A stretch of DNA of 64,000 nucleotides from Streptomyces flavochromogenes (GCF_000717595.1 NZ_JNZO01000025.1:1-64000); one strand, 5' to 3'; numbered from the stretch's first letter, positions 8,163 through 16,629 are shown. The notes: generated by a model not told the origin, from the sequence alone. Made by a program: numbers and translations.

Positions 8163-9518
8163 ATGGACCTCACCGGTGGCTTCACGCTCGACCACTCCTC
8201 CTCCACGGCTGCCCCTTCCTCTCGCGCTCCTTCCCCGGGCGCACCGTCCACCGGCGCCCCCTCCACCGCCGCACCGTCCACCCGCTCCCCCCTCACCGGC
8301 ACTTCCTCCGCGGGGGCCGCGCCCCGGCTGCCGTCGCAGGGCGGGGCCGGGCGGAGGGCCGAGAGGGGGGCCGCCGGCGGGGGAGGCGGCGGGGGACTCC
8401 GGGCCCGGCCCGCCGTCACCGAGCTGCGGTTGTCCGCGTTCGCCGGCCACCGCTCCGCCGTGCACGCCCTGGGGCCGGTCACCCTCTTCACCGGGCCCAG
8501 CGGCAGCGGAAAGTCCACCACCCTGCGGGCGTACGAGGCGCTGGCCCGGCTCAGCGCGGGTGACACCCTCGACGAGGTGTTCCCCGACGCCGCCGACTGC
8601 GTCCCCGAGCGCGCCCGGCCCGACGCCCAGGGCCGGCGCGGCTTCCGTATCGGGTGCACGGTCGACGGACCCGAGGGCCCGGTCCGCCTGGACCTCGCCG
8701 TCCAGGCCGAACCCCGGCTCCGTATCGTCGGCGAACGGCTCACCGGCCGGGGCCGCACCCTCCTCGCCACCGCCCTGCGCGACCCGGGCCGCCCCACCGT
8801 CCAGGCCGAGTGGCACACCGCCGGAGCCACCCCCGTCACCCGGGCCCCCTTCCCCGACGACCTCCTCGGTACGGCCCTGCTGCCGCTGCGGGTCGCGGGG
8901 AAGACCCCCGGGCAGCTGGAGGTGCTGGCCGCCGCCGAACAGGTGGTGGTCGGGCTGCGGGCCGCGTTCGCCTGCGACCCGCGGCCCGAGCGGATGCGTG
9001 CCCCCGTACCGCCCGGCGAGGGACGGCTGCGCCGCGGCTGCGGCAACCTCGCCGAGGTCCTGCACCGCACCCACACGGACTGCCCGCGCCGGCACCACCG
9101 CCTCGCGGCCGTGGCGGCGGCGGGCTGCGTGGGACCCGTCACCGGTCTCGGCGTGCGCGAACTCCCGGAGGGCACCGTCCGGGCCGTACTCGAACGCGGC
9201 GGCCGGCCCGCGACCCCGCTCGCCCGCCTCGGGGACGGGGAACTGCGCTATCTCGCGCTCGCGCTGACCCTGCTCACGGGCCCCGGCGTCCTCGAGATGG
9301 ACCGGATCGCCGAGGTGCCCGAGGCCATGCAGTCCCTGACGCTGCTCGCCGACGGCCTCGACCGCGCGCTCGACGAGCGGCAGGCCGGTGAACTGCTCCG
9401 TCTCGCCACGGGCATCGCGGCCGACGGACACATCCGGGTCGCCGGCACGGTCGGGGAGCGGGCGGCGGCACAGGCACGCCGGACGCCCGGGGTGACGGTG
9501 GTGGAGCTGAGCGGTTGA
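8163..9518 (+). CDS. P-loop ATPase of the ABC/OLD-like AAA class with disordered N-terminus
   Basis: 451 residues. Residues 1-85 are low-complexity A/P/S/T/G. The Walker A motif GPSGSGKST is at 111-119. Late in the protein, an LGDGELRYLALALTLL segment looks like an ABC-type signature, followed by a Walker B-like GVLEMDRI with a displaced acidic residue. Such stand-alone AAA proteins resemble RecF/OLD-type ATPases. No nuclease (TOPRIM) domain is seen. A MazG-like gene follows about 95 bp downstream. Function unknown. Confidence 0.7.
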   Translation: MDLTGGFTLDHSSSTAAPSSRAPSPGAPSTGAPSTAAPSTRSPLTGTSSAGAAPRLPSQGGAGRRAERGAAGGGGGGGLRARPAVTELRLSAFAGHRSAVHALGPVTLFTGPSGSGKSTTLRAYEALARLSAGDTLDEVFPDAADCVPERARPDAQGRRGFRIGCTVDGPEGPVRLDLAVQAEPRLRIVGERLTGRGRTLLATALRDPGRPTVQAEWHTAGATPVTRAPFPDDLLGTALLPLRVAGKTPGQLEVLAAAEQVVVGLRAAFACDPRPERMRAPVPPGEGRLRRGCGNLAEVLHRTHTDCPRRHHRLAAVAAAGCVGPVTGLGVRELPEGTVRAVLERGGRPATPLARLGDGELRYLALALTLLTGPGVLEMDRIAEVPEAMQSLTLLADGLDRALDERQAGELLRLATGIAADGHIRVAGTVGERAAAQARRTPGVTVVELSG

Positions 9519-9614
9519 CGGGACTGCTGGTGGGCCTGCCCGCGGTTGACCCGCCGGGTGCGCGCCTGGTGGCGGCCCTGAGCGGTGCACGCGCCTGGTG
9601 GTAGACCTGAGCGC

Positions 9615-10007
9615 GTGACGGACAACGACGTAGCGGGACTGCAGCGCAGGCTGGCCGAGTTCGCGGCCGCCCGCGACTGGCAGCCCTACCACACGCCCAA
9701 GAACCTGGCGGCGGCGCTCAGCGTGGAGGCGGCCGAACTCCTGGAGATCTTCCAGTGGTCGACACCCGAGCAGGCGGAGCGGGTGATGGACGACCCGGAG
9801 TCGGCGCACCGGGTCGCCGACGAGGTGGCGGACGTGCTCGCCTACCTCCTGCAGTTCTGTGAAGTGCTCGGGGTCGATCCGCTGGCCGCGCTCGCGGCCA
9901 AGATCGACCGGAACGAGGTCCGATTTCCCGTCCGGAGGCGGGGCGGAGGAGGGGGAGAAGGGGGTGAGGAGGGGGATCCGAGCAGAGATCGTCACTCTTC
10001 GGAGTGA
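9615..10007 (+). CDS. MazG-like nucleotide pyrophosphohydrolase
   Basis: 130 residues from GTG. The helical all-alpha NTP-pyrophosphatase signature is complete: NLAAALSVEAAELLEIFQW with ExxE metal ligands, then DEVADVLAYLL with ExxD. This arrangement fits the dCTPase (RS21-C6/iMazG) group, which hydrolyses non-canonical or excess dNTPs. The C-terminal 25 residues are a G/E-rich tail without structure. Substrate unknown. Confidence 0.87.
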   Translation: MTDNDVAGLQRRLAEFAAARDWQPYHTPKNLAAALSVEAAELLEIFQWSTPEQAERVMDDPESAHRVADEVADVLAYLLQFCEVLGVDPLAALAAKIDRNEVRFPVRRRGGGGGEGGEEGDPSRDRHSSE

Positions 10008-10134
10008 TCGACTTTTCCCCGTCGAGCCTCCTGTCCACAGATTTCCGAATTCCCCTGGTGTTGGGGCTCAGGGCGCCTCACTCTGGGTAGTGGACTGAGT
10101 GGGCAGATAAGTCGTACGAACGGGGGCGGCGTTG

Positions 10135-10617
10135 ATGGAAGCGGAACGACTCGTCGCGCTTGGCCGGCACGCGCTGGCGGAAAGCGGATCGGCACAGGAC
10201 ATCGTGGCGGAGGCCTGGCAGGCACAGGCGCTCGCCCAGGCGATAGGGAATCGTCTCGCGCTCTGCGGACCGCAGGAACTGCGCGGTGAGGCGCGGGGAC
10301 TGAGCGAGATCGGGGAGTACCCGGCATGGGGTGCCGGTGGGCCGCGTGCGGCCCAGTTGTCGGAGGTGGTGGACCCGAGGGGGGCGTTGACCGCGCTCGG
10401 CGAGCTGCTCGGAGAGGTGGGCATCGCGCTGGTCGGCGTGGCCTGCGCCACCGATGACGAGGGCCTCTACTGGCAGTGCATCGAGGCCATCGACGCCGCC
10501 GACGAGTCGAGCGACCGGGTCCGCGGGATGCTGCGGCGCCTCGCCGTGCGGGACGGGGAGCGGGCCCGCCCGCCCGACGCCGCCCGGGGCCGTGCGGGCC
10601 CCGGGCGGGGCCGGTGA
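10135..10617 (+). CDS. DUF6099-family protein
   Basis: 160 residues beginning MEAERLVALGRHAL, then an AWQAQALAQAIG segment and a helical core. This matches, from memory of the family, the short Streptomyces-restricted DUF6099 proteins. No catalytic motif is visible and the C-terminal 25 residues are R/G/A-rich. The ATG at 10135 was preferred over the TTG one codon earlier. Function unknown. Confidence 0.65.
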   Translation: MEAERLVALGRHALAESGSAQDIVAEAWQAQALAQAIGNRLALCGPQELRGEARGLSEIGEYPAWGAGGPRAAQLSEVVDPRGALTALGELLGEVGIALVGVACATDDEGLYWQCIEAIDAADESSDRVRGMLRRLAVRDGERARPPDAARGRAGPGRGR

Positions 10618-10775
10618 TGAACGGCGTACGGTGCGGCCGGCTCGGGCGCGTGTTCCCGGGGTCCGGTCCGCTCGGGGCGGGAGCGACGTGGCTGCTCGTC
10701 CTGCTCGGGCCCCTGTTCCCGGTGCCCGGCATGTTCGGGGCGGGGCCGGTGGGAGTGGGGCTCCGGCCGACGGCG

Positions 10776-11012
10776 CTAGGGCTGGGGCTGGTGGGGATCG
10801 GGCTGGTCGTGCGCGGCCCGGTCCGGAGCGAGGCGGTCGGACGTGGACTGGAGATCGGCGTCCAGTTGGTTGAGGTCGGCCGAGAGGGCCGCCATCAGTT
10901 CCTCCATCTGCTGGAGCAGGCCCTTGGGGGCACCGGGGCCCTTCTGCTCGGGCACGGATCGCGACGCCGGCTGTTCGGGCACGGCCTGCTCCGGCGCGGC
11001 TTCCTGGGACAT
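10776..11012 (-). CDS. Small acidic helical protein, unknown
   Basis: 78 residues starting MSQEAAPEQAVPEQ, with a perfect GAGGAGG ribosome site 5 bases before the ATG. The first 25 residues are P/E/Q-rich. The middle (LLQQMEELMAALSADLNQLDADL) is a predicted amphipathic helix or coiled coil, and the tail is H/D/P/Q-rich. No known family is recognised. The strong ribosome site and antisense position between DUF6099 and the LLM gene are the support. The bases at 10,618-10,775 and 11,013-11,261 show no further gene. Confidence 0.5.
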   Translation of the reverse strand: MSQEAAPEQAVPEQPASRSVPEQKGPGAPKGLLQQMEELMAALSADLNQLDADLQSTSDRLAPDRAAHDQPDPHQPQP

Positions 11013-11261
11013 GGGGGCCTCCTCGGCCCGGGCCCCGCCACCGAGCACGGGGCCACGAGAGAGAGCGACGCACCGGCAGCGGCCGCCGGCACGCGGGCCG
11101 GGCGGTCCGGCTCCGCCCGAGCCAACGACGGGTCCCGGGCCCCGGTCACTGGCCGGGGCGGACGCGGCCCGCCGGAGGGCCGGATATTCACCCGCCCGAG
11201 CCGAGGCGCGCAAGGAGCTGACGGAGAGGTTGACACGCACCCGACGGTGCAGGATGGAGGT

Positions 11262-12185
11262 ATGGATCTCCGTATCTTCACCGAGCCCCAGCAGGGGGCC
11301 GACTACGACACCCTCCTCACGGTGGCACGGGCCACCGAGGAGCTCGGATTCGACGCCTTCTTCCGCTCCGACCACTACCTCAGCATGGGCTCCGCCGACG
11401 GGCTGCCCGGACCGACCGACGCCTGGATCACCCTGGCCGGGCTCGCCCGGGAGACCGAACGGATCCGCCTCGGCACCCTGATGACGGCCGGGACCTTCCG
11501 GCTCCCCGGCGTGCTCGCCATCCAGGTCGCCCAGGTGGACCGGATGTCCGGCGGACGGGTCGAACTCGGGCTCGGCGCGGGCTGGTTCGAGGAGGAGCAC
11601 AAGGCCTACGGCATTCCGTTCCCGAAGGAGAAGTTCGGCCGTCTAGAGGAGCAGCTGGCGATCGTCACCGGTCTGTGGGAGACCGAGATCGGCAAGACCT
11701 TCGACTTCGAGGGGGAGTTCTACCGGCTCAGCGACTCCCCGGCGCTGCCCAAGCCCGCGCAGGACAGGATCCCGGTCCTGATCGGCGGCCACGGCGCGAG
11801 CCGCACGCCACGGCTGGCCGCGCGGTACGCGGACGAGTTCAACATCCCGTTCGCCTCGATCGGGGACAGCGAGCGGCAGTTCGGCCGGGTCAGGGCCGCG
11901 GCCGAGGAGGCCGGGCGGGCACCCGACGACCTGGTGTACTCCAACGCCCTGGTCGTCTGTGTCGGCAAGGACGACGCGGAGGTGGCCCGTCGGGCCGCCG
12001 CCATCGGGCGGGACGTGGACGAGCTGAAGGCGAACGGCCTGGCGGGCACGCCCGCCGAGGTCGTCGACAAGATCGGACGGTACGCGGCGATCGGATCCTC
12101 CCGGGTCTACCTCCAGGTCCTCGACCTGGACGACCTGGACCACCTGGAGCTGATCTCGGCGCGGGTCCAGTCGCAGCTGGGATGA
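11262..12185 (+). CDS. LLM-class F420-dependent oxidoreductase
   Basis: 307 residues. This is a luciferase-like monooxygenase TIM barrel: MDLRIFTEPQQGADYDTLLTVARATEELGFDAFFRSDHY start, then RIRLGTLMTAGTFR and GGRVELGLGAGWFEEEH, and later IPVLIGGHGASRTPRLAARYADEFN. The pattern matches the actinobacterial TIGR03560-like F420-dependent subgroup. Such enzymes transfer hydride from reduced F420 to varied substrates. The ATG follows GGAGG. The next gene starts 13 bp downstream, suggesting co-transcription. Confidence 0.87.
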   Translation: MDLRIFTEPQQGADYDTLLTVARATEELGFDAFFRSDHYLSMGSADGLPGPTDAWITLAGLARETERIRLGTLMTAGTFRLPGVLAIQVAQVDRMSGGRVELGLGAGWFEEEHKAYGIPFPKEKFGRLEEQLAIVTGLWETEIGKTFDFEGEFYRLSDSPALPKPAQDRIPVLIGGHGASRTPRLAARYADEFNIPFASIGDSERQFGRVRAAAEEAGRAPDDLVYSNALVVCVGKDDAEVARRAAAIGRDVDELKANGLAGTPAEVVDKIGRYAAIGSSRVYLQVLDLDDLDHLELISARVQSQLG

Positions 12186-12198
12186 GTGGGGCGATCCT

Positions 12199-13116
12199 GT
12201 GAAGCCGGTCCGTACGCTCGCCGAAGCCCTCGGGGCGGAGGTCCTCGTCCTCGACGGCGGGCTGTCCAACCAGCTGGAGGCGCAGGGCTGCGACCTCTCG
12301 GACACGCTCTGGTCCGCGCGGCTCCTGGCCGACGGACCCGAGCAGGTCGAGGCGGCCCACGCGACGTACGTACGGGCCGGTGCCCGGGTGCTCATCACCT
12401 CCAGCTACCAGGCCACCTTCGAGGGTTTCGCCCGGAGGGGTGTGGGCCGGGAGGAGGCGGAGCGGCTGCTCGCTAGGAGCGTGGAGCTCGCTCGGGCCGC
12501 GGCGGCGGGAGTGGGGGAGGAGGTGTGGGTCGCGGGGTCCGTGGGCCCGTACGGTGCGATGCTCGCGGACGGGAGCGAGTACCGGGGACGGTACGGGCTG
12601 TCCGTACGGGGACTGGAGGCGTTCCACCGGCCCCGGATCGAGGCGCTGGCGGCGGCGGAGCCGGACGTGCTGGCGCTGGAGACCGTTCCGGACGTCACGG
12701 AGGCGGAGGCGCTGCTGCGGGCGGTCGAGGGGTGCGGGGTTCCAGTATGGCTCTCGTACACGATCGAGGGCGGGCGGACCCGGGCGGGGCAGGACCTGAC
12801 GGAGGCCTTCGCGGTCGCCGCGGGGAACGACCGGGTCGTCGCCGTCGGGGTCAACTGCTGCGACCCGGCGGAGGCGGGGCCCGCCGTGGAGCTCGCCGTC
12901 GCCGCGACCGGGAAGCCGGCCGTGGTCTACCCCAACAGCGGGGAGCGGTGGGACGCCCGGGCGCGGGGCTGGCGCGGCGACATCGCCTTCGACCCGGGCC
13001 GGGCCACCGACTGGGCCTCGTCCGGTGCCCGGCTCGTCGGCGGCTGCTGCAGGGTCGGCCCGACGACGATCTCCGCCCTGCGCTCGTCCCTGGCCACCGG
13101 GGGGATCGCGGGCTGA
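12199..13116 (+). CDS. mmuM: Homocysteine S-methyltransferase
   Basis: 305 residues from GTG. It has the expected TIM barrel with an LDGGLSNQLEAQG start. The zinc-binding cysteines sit in GVNCC (strand end) and the C-terminal GGCC pair, as in MmuM. It methylates homocysteine to methionine using S-methylmethionine or related donors. Conserved LALETVPD and YPNSGERWD segments are also seen. It is probably co-transcribed with the LLM gene and is followed 77 bp later by hen1. Confidence 0.9.
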   Translation: MKPVRTLAEALGAEVLVLDGGLSNQLEAQGCDLSDTLWSARLLADGPEQVEAAHATYVRAGARVLITSSYQATFEGFARRGVGREEAERLLARSVELARAAAAGVGEEVWVAGSVGPYGAMLADGSEYRGRYGLSVRGLEAFHRPRIEALAAAEPDVLALETVPDVTEAEALLRAVEGCGVPVWLSYTIEGGRTRAGQDLTEAFAVAAGNDRVVAVGVNCCDPAEAGPAVELAVAATGKPAVVYPNSGERWDARARGWRGDIAFDPGRATDWASSGARLVGGCCRVGPTTISALRSSLATGGIAG

Positions 13117-13193
13117 GCCCGCGCGCCCCGCAGGGTCGTGCGGCGCGGGAAAATGCCTGGTCGGGAGCGGAGCGGCGACTCATACTCGGAAGT

Positions 13194-14645
13194 GTGTTCC
13201 TGACGATCAGTACGACCGGCAACCCGGAGCGTCCCGCGACCGATCTCGGCTTTCTGCTGCACAAGCATCCCGAGCGGGCGCAGACGTTCTCGACTTCGCA
13301 CGGCACGGCGCACGTCCTCTACCCCGAGGCGAGCGCCGAGCGGTGCACGGCAGCACTTCTCCTGGAGGTGGACCCCGTGGCGCTGGTGCGCCGCGGCAAG
13401 GGCAGGGGCCGGGGCGGCGCCCCGGACTCCGCGCTCGCCCAGTACGTGAACGACCGGCCCTACGCGGCGTCCTCGCTGCTCGCCGTCGCGCTCGCGAAGG
13501 TCTTCAAGACGGCGCTGCACGGCGTCTGCCAGGCGATGCCCGAGCGGGCCGAGGCGGCGCTGCCGCTGCGTATCGAGGTGCCCACGCTGCCCGCGCGGGG
13601 CGGTGCCGAGCTGGTGCGCAAGCTGTTCGGGCCGCTGGGCTGGGACACCGTGGACGCCGAGCCGGTCGCTCTGGACAAGCAGTTCCCCGAGTGGGGTGCC
13701 TCCCGCTATGTGCGCCTGGTGCTAGAGGGCGAGCTGCGGCTCGCGGACGCCCTCAACCACCTGTACGTCCTGCTGCCCGTACTCGACGACGCCAAGCACT
13801 ACTGGGTCGCGCCCGACGAGGTCGACAAGCTGCTGCGCGCCGGTGACGGCTGGCTCGCCGGTCACCCCGAGCGGACCTTGATCACGGCCCGCTACCTGTC
13901 CCGCCGCTGGGGTCTGACGCGTGAGGCGAGCGAGCGGCTCGAACTCGTGCGGCTCGCCGAGGCCGAGGGCCTGGACGTCGACGACGTCGACAACGCGGTC
14001 GACGAGTCGACCGACACCGAGGAGCGGCCCGTGCCGCTCGCCGAGCAGCGCAGGGCGGCGATCCTCGCCGCCCTGGAGCGGGCCGAGGCGAGCCGGGTCC
14101 TCGATCTCGGGTGTGGCCAGGGCCAGTTGGTGCAGGCGCTGCTCAAGGACACCCGATACACGGAGGTCGTCGGTGTCGACGTGTCCGTCCGGGCTCTGAC
14201 CGTCGCCGCGCGGCGGCTGCGGCTGGATCGGATGGGGGAGCGGCAGGCGGCCCGAGTGAAGCTGATGCAGGGTTCGCTCGCGTACACCGACAAGCGTCTG
14301 ACCGGCTACGACGCGGCGGTGCTCAGCGAGGTCATCGAGCACCTCGACCTGCCGAGGCTGCCGGCCCTGGAGTACGCGGTGTTCGGCTCGGCACGGCCGC
14401 GCACGGTCCTCGTGACCACGCCGAACGTCGAGTACAACGTGCGCTGGGAGTCGCTGCCGGCCGGGCACGTCCGGCACAGCGACCACCGCTTCGAATGGAC
14501 CCGGGAGGAGTTCCGGAGCTGGGCGGCCTCGGTCGCCGAGCGGTACGGGTACGACGTCGGGTTCACCCCCGTCGGCCCGGACGACCCCGAGGTCGGACCC
14601 CCCACTACTCATTCGGTACACACCAAATTCCAGTTGGCTTCCTGA
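13194..14645 (+). CDS. hen1: RNA 3'-terminal 2'-O-methyltransferase Hen1, C-terminal tail replaced by prophage sequence
   Basis: Bacterial Hen1 methylates the 2'-OH at the 3' end of cleaved RNA before Pnkp seals it. Residues 1-260 are the bacterial N-terminal domain that activates the Pnkp ligase; the methyltransferase follows, with SAM motif LDLGCGQGQ (D304, G306) and metal-ligand segment E379-V-I-E382-H383, plus GHVRHSDHRFEW further on. The catalytic core is intact. After GPPT (468-471) the frame continues 12 residues into phage DNA (THSVHTKFQLAS) and stops. The native continuation (QMAVFTRTQDQ and a Q/P-rich tail) is at 51,348-51,470. The intact host protein would be about 510 residues against 483 here. 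Start GTG 13194 gives the usual MFLTIS beginning. Confidence 0.93.
   Translation: MFLTISTTGNPERPATDLGFLLHKHPERAQTFSTSHGTAHVLYPEASAERCTAALLLEVDPVALVRRGKGRGRGGAPDSALAQYVNDRPYAASSLLAVALAKVFKTALHGVCQAMPERAEAALPLRIEVPTLPARGGAELVRKLFGPLGWDTVDAEPVALDKQFPEWGASRYVRLVLEGELRLADALNHLYVLLPVLDDAKHYWVAPDEVDKLLRAGDGWLAGHPERTLITARYLSRRWGLTREASERLELVRLAEAEGLDVDDVDNAVDESTDTEERPVPLAEQRRAAILAALERAEASRVLDLGCGQGQLVQALLKDTRYTEVVGVDVSVRALTVAARRLRLDRMGERQAARVKLMQGSLAYTDKRLTGYDAAVLSEVIEHLDLPRLPALEYAVFGSARPRTVLVTTPNVEYNVRWESLPAGHVRHSDHRFEWTREEFRSWAASVAERYGYDVGFTPVGPDDPEVGPPTTHSVHTKFQLAS
14593..14605. other. attL core (prophage left junction)
   Basis: TCGGACCCCCCAC here aligns with TCGGGCCGCCCAC at 51,337-51,349 (11 of 13 identical). 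Sequence left of it is hen1 and sequence right of it is not. Strand exchange must lie in one of the shared blocks TCGG, CC or CCCAC. The A and C in third codon positions look un-host-like, which favours TCGG, but this is only a hint. Short imperfect cores are normal for large serine integrases. Confidence 0.75.
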
Positions 14646-14716
14646 CCCCTCGTTGAGCCGTTCGGTAAGTCTCTGACCTGCCTGTTTCCCGACGCCGCGA
14701 AGCCTCTGAAGCTCAA

Positions 14717-14733
14717 CCTTTGAATCAAAGGTG
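14717..14733. promoter_or_regulatory. 17-bp palindrome near attL
   Basis: ACCTTTGA-A-TCAAAGGT has perfect 8-base arms around one base, about 120 bp inside the phage from attL. It is AT-richer than its surroundings and could be a binding site for the integrase directionality factor or another phage protein. No protein can be assigned. Confidence 0.35.
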
Positions 14734-14748
14734 CGCGCAAAAGAGCAC

Positions 14749-14778
14749 CCAGTCGGCGGCGACGGATGCCGACTGGGG
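14749..14778. terminator. Terminator-like hairpin between hen1 and the phage methyltransferase gene
   Basis: CCCAGTCGGC and GCCGACTGGG form a perfect 10-bp stem with a 10-base loop. It lies between the converging new hen1 end and the phage methyltransferase gene, so it can serve as a bidirectional terminator. No T run follows, as usual in Streptomyces. Confidence 0.6.
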
Positions 14779-14793
14779 CTGAAAGATGACTCC

Positions 14794-15459
14794 CTAGGCC
14801 CGAGCCTCGACAAGCAAAGTGCCCATCTTCCGAGGGCCGGGCGGGGCAGCGATCAAGGAGGCCGCCGTGCTGGTGAAGCCGTGCTTCGCGAGGAGCGCCT
14901 CCCAGGCTTCAGGCTCGTAGTCCCAGCGCTTCACCACCAGCGGGTCCTCGTCCTCGGACCTGTTGATGTAAGACGCCTGGCAGCCGTAGCAGCCTTCGAT
15001 GGCGGGCCGGTGCGAGAAGGCGAACACACCTCCCGGACGGAGCCTCGCGCGGACGGCGGGCAGGAGTGCCTCTGGGGCGGTGAACCACGCCGCGCCGAAC
15101 ACGGAGAAGACCGCGTCGAGCTTCTCGTCGGTTTCCTCCAGGTAGGCCACGGCCTCGGCGTTGTGCAGCTCAAGTCCCGGGAGCTCGCCCCAGCGCTCGG
15201 CGGCGGCTGCGAGCTGCGGCGGGGAGATGTCGAGGCCGATCGCGCGGTGGCCGAGGGTGGCTACATGGGCGAGGTTGCCGCCCTTGCCGCATCCGAGTTC
15301 GAGGACCACGGATGCAGGGGCCAGGTCGAGGATCTCGGCTCCGGGACCGTGGTCGGCGTACTGGGTCCAGTTGAACCATGTGGTGGCGCCCGAGGCGTTG
15401 ACGTGCCGCCGTCCGGGGTTCTGGTGGGAGTAAGTGTTCCAGGCTGCCGTGTCGGCCAT
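14794..15459 (-). CDS. Class I SAM-dependent methyltransferase (phage cargo)
   Basis: 221 residues. Motif I is VVLELGCGKGGNLAHVA, motif II is HRAIGLDISPPQL, and a post-motif segment is LDAVFSVFGAAWF, followed by LRPGGVFAFSHRP. It is a small-molecule-type Rossmann methyltransferase with no RNA or DNA target domain. I chose the ATG at 15457-15459 because AGAGAGAG precedes it; an ATG six codons upstream lacks a ribosome site. It is last in a minus-strand group after the glycine-rich-domain protein gene, 78 bp away. Its substrate may be a peptide or metabolite of that group. Confidence 0.83.
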   Translation of the reverse strand: MADTAAWNTYSHQNPGRRHVNASGATTWFNWTQYADHGPGAEILDLAPASVVLELGCGKGGNLAHVATLGHRAIGLDISPPQLAAAAERWGELPGLELHNAEAVAYLEETDEKLDAVFSVFGAAWFTAPEALLPAVRARLRPGGVFAFSHRPAIEGCYGCQASYINRSEDEDPLVVKRWDYEPEAWEALLAKHGFTSTAASLIAAPPGPRKMGTLLVEARA

Positions 15460-15537
15460 TGGCTCTCTCTTGCTCATTGGGCCAGCCGCCCGGCGTGCGC
15501 CGGACGGCTGGAGTGTGGTGCGTGAGGCGCTGTTCGT

Positions 15538-16002
15538 CTACTTGTTGACGGGGCTGTCGGTGCATCCCTGGTGGCACTGGGAGCAGTCGCCGTCGGCGCG
15601 CATCCAAAGGTCCGGATCGATGGTGTACCCGGCCGCGCGGATGGCGGCGAGGGTCCGCTCGCGTGCGGCGGCGGGGCCGCCGGGCACCGGCTCGTTGTCG
15701 GTCGGGACGTGGTGGATGAACCGGCCGGCGACGCGCTGGCAGAACTCGGAGTAGTCGACGGTGTGGAGGATCCACGTGTGCCAGCCGATGTCGACGAGCG
15801 CGCTCGGGACGAGGAACTGTCCGGGCTCGCGGGCGCCGGCGGCGAGGAACGCGGCGGTCTGGCTGACGATCCGGCGCGCGGTCGGCACGTCGATCTCGGG
15901 GTGATCCTTGGTGATGCGGACCGCGAGCCGTTCGTGCACCTCGGGGTCGACGAGTGTGCCCGGGAGGGTGGTGCCCACGGGACGCTCCAACGCGATGGTC
16001 AT
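15538..16002 (-). CDS. Glycine-rich-domain (GRDP)-like protein with Cys-rich C-terminal tail
   Basis: 154 residues starting MTIALERP after AGGAG. The core has the pattern VDIGWHTWILHTVDYSEFC and RVAGRFIHHVPTD, recalled from Streptomyces proteins annotated as glycine-rich-domain-containing-like. The last 17 residues, GDCSQCHQGCTDSPVNK, hold three cysteines and a histidine separated from the core by a short linker. That tail might bind a metal or be a modified peptide. The adjacent methyltransferase and membrane peptide suggest a small biosynthetic or signalling cargo unit. Function unknown. Confidence 0.6.
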   Translation of the reverse strand: MTIALERPVGTTLPGTLVDPEVHERLAVRITKDHPEIDVPTARRIVSQTAAFLAAGAREPGQFLVPSALVDIGWHTWILHTVDYSEFCQRVAGRFIHHVPTDNEPVPGGPAAARERTLAAIRAAGYTIDPDLWMRADGDCSQCHQGCTDSPVNK

Positions 16003-16025
16003 CTGCTCTCCTAGTGGGTGTGCCT

Positions 16026-16076
16026 CCGTCACAGCCGGATTGTGGCTGTGACGGCCGTGCCCTGCCCCGCAGGGCA
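16026..16076. promoter_or_regulatory. Two tandem hairpins in the leader of the GRDP-like gene
   Basis: First hairpin: CCGTCACAGCC and GGCTGTGACGG, an 11-bp perfect stem with a 7-base loop (16026-16054). Second: TGCCCTG and CAGGGCA, a 7-bp stem with a 5-base loop (16058-16076). They lie between the 27-residue peptide gene and the ribosome site of the GRDP-like gene and may act as terminator or attenuator in the minus-strand transcript. Confidence 0.5.
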
Positions 16077-16081
16077 GGAGT

Positions 16082-16165
16082 TCAACGGGCGACGCCGACC
16101 GCTATGACGGCGAGTATGTCGAGGACGATCAGGCAGTAGAGGGCCTGCCGCTGCCACTCGCTCAC
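16082..16165 (-). CDS. 27-residue single-span membrane peptide
   Basis: GTG start overlapping the previous stop as GTGA, so it is translationally coupled to the gene at 16162-16629. The product is one hydrophobic helix (LYCLIVLDILAVIAVGVA) with a charged start and a terminal Arg. It has one cysteine. The length and coupling suggest a real small protein, perhaps a membrane partner or toxin-like peptide. No family is recognised. Confidence 0.5.
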   Translation of the reverse strand: MSEWQRQALYCLIVLDILAVIAVGVAR

Positions 16166-16629
16166 GGGGCGCCGGGGGTGAGGTGAGGCCTGTCGGGCCG
16201 GCCGACGAAGGCCTTCGGCCGCTCGGCCGCGCGGTGCTCGCGCAGGACGCGGACCATGTCGCGGGTGAGGTGGGCGAGGTCGCGCATGTAGGACCAGTTC
16301 CCGAGCGGGTCGGGCGCGGGGCCCTTGGCCTTGAGCGTCTCCCACCGCGCGAGCACGCCGACTCCGCGGTCGCTGCGGCGGCAGACCGGGATGTACTCGA
16401 TCCCGACGGCCAGGCCCTCGACGCGGGTCAGCAGCCGGTTGGTCAGCGCCGCGACCTCGGCGGCCGGCAGGGTGTGCCGGACGGCCAGGGCAGCTGTCGC
16501 TTCGCGCTCGGCCTCATCTTCGGCGTGCTCTTCCATGGCGGTGGCGACCTGAAGGAGGGCCGGGCCGAGGTCCGTCTCGACGGTCAGGCTGCCGCTGGCC
16601 TGCTCCGTATGCTCGGCCTGCTCGTGCAT
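16162..16629 (-). CDS. Unknown helical protein (phage cargo)
   Basis: 155 residues from the ATG at 16627-16629, preceded by GGAG. It is acidic at the N-terminus (AMEEHAEDEAEREATAAL), with later segments RVEGLAVGIEYIPVCRRSD and WSYMRDLAHLTRDMVRVLREH. This layout occurs in Streptomyces small accessory proteins beside XRE regulators, but I cannot name a family with confidence. It is divergent from the XRE/TPR regulator at 16800 and heads the minus-strand cargo group. Confidence 0.55.
   Translation of the reverse strand: MHEQAEHTEQASGSLTVETDLGPALLQVATAMEEHAEDEAEREATAALAVRHTLPAAEVAALTNRLLTRVEGLAVGIEYIPVCRRSDRGVGVLARWETLKAKGPAPDPLGNWSYMRDLAHLTRDMVRVLREHRAAERPKAFVGRPDRPHLTPGAP

Noticed and set aside
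12525..13193. Upstream extension of Hen1 in the same frame
   Set aside because: It overlaps mmuM in another frame and has shadow composition; GTG 13194 gives the family start.
14593..14793. tRNA gene as attachment site
   Set aside because: No cloverleaf sequence at either junction; the site is the hen1 coding end.
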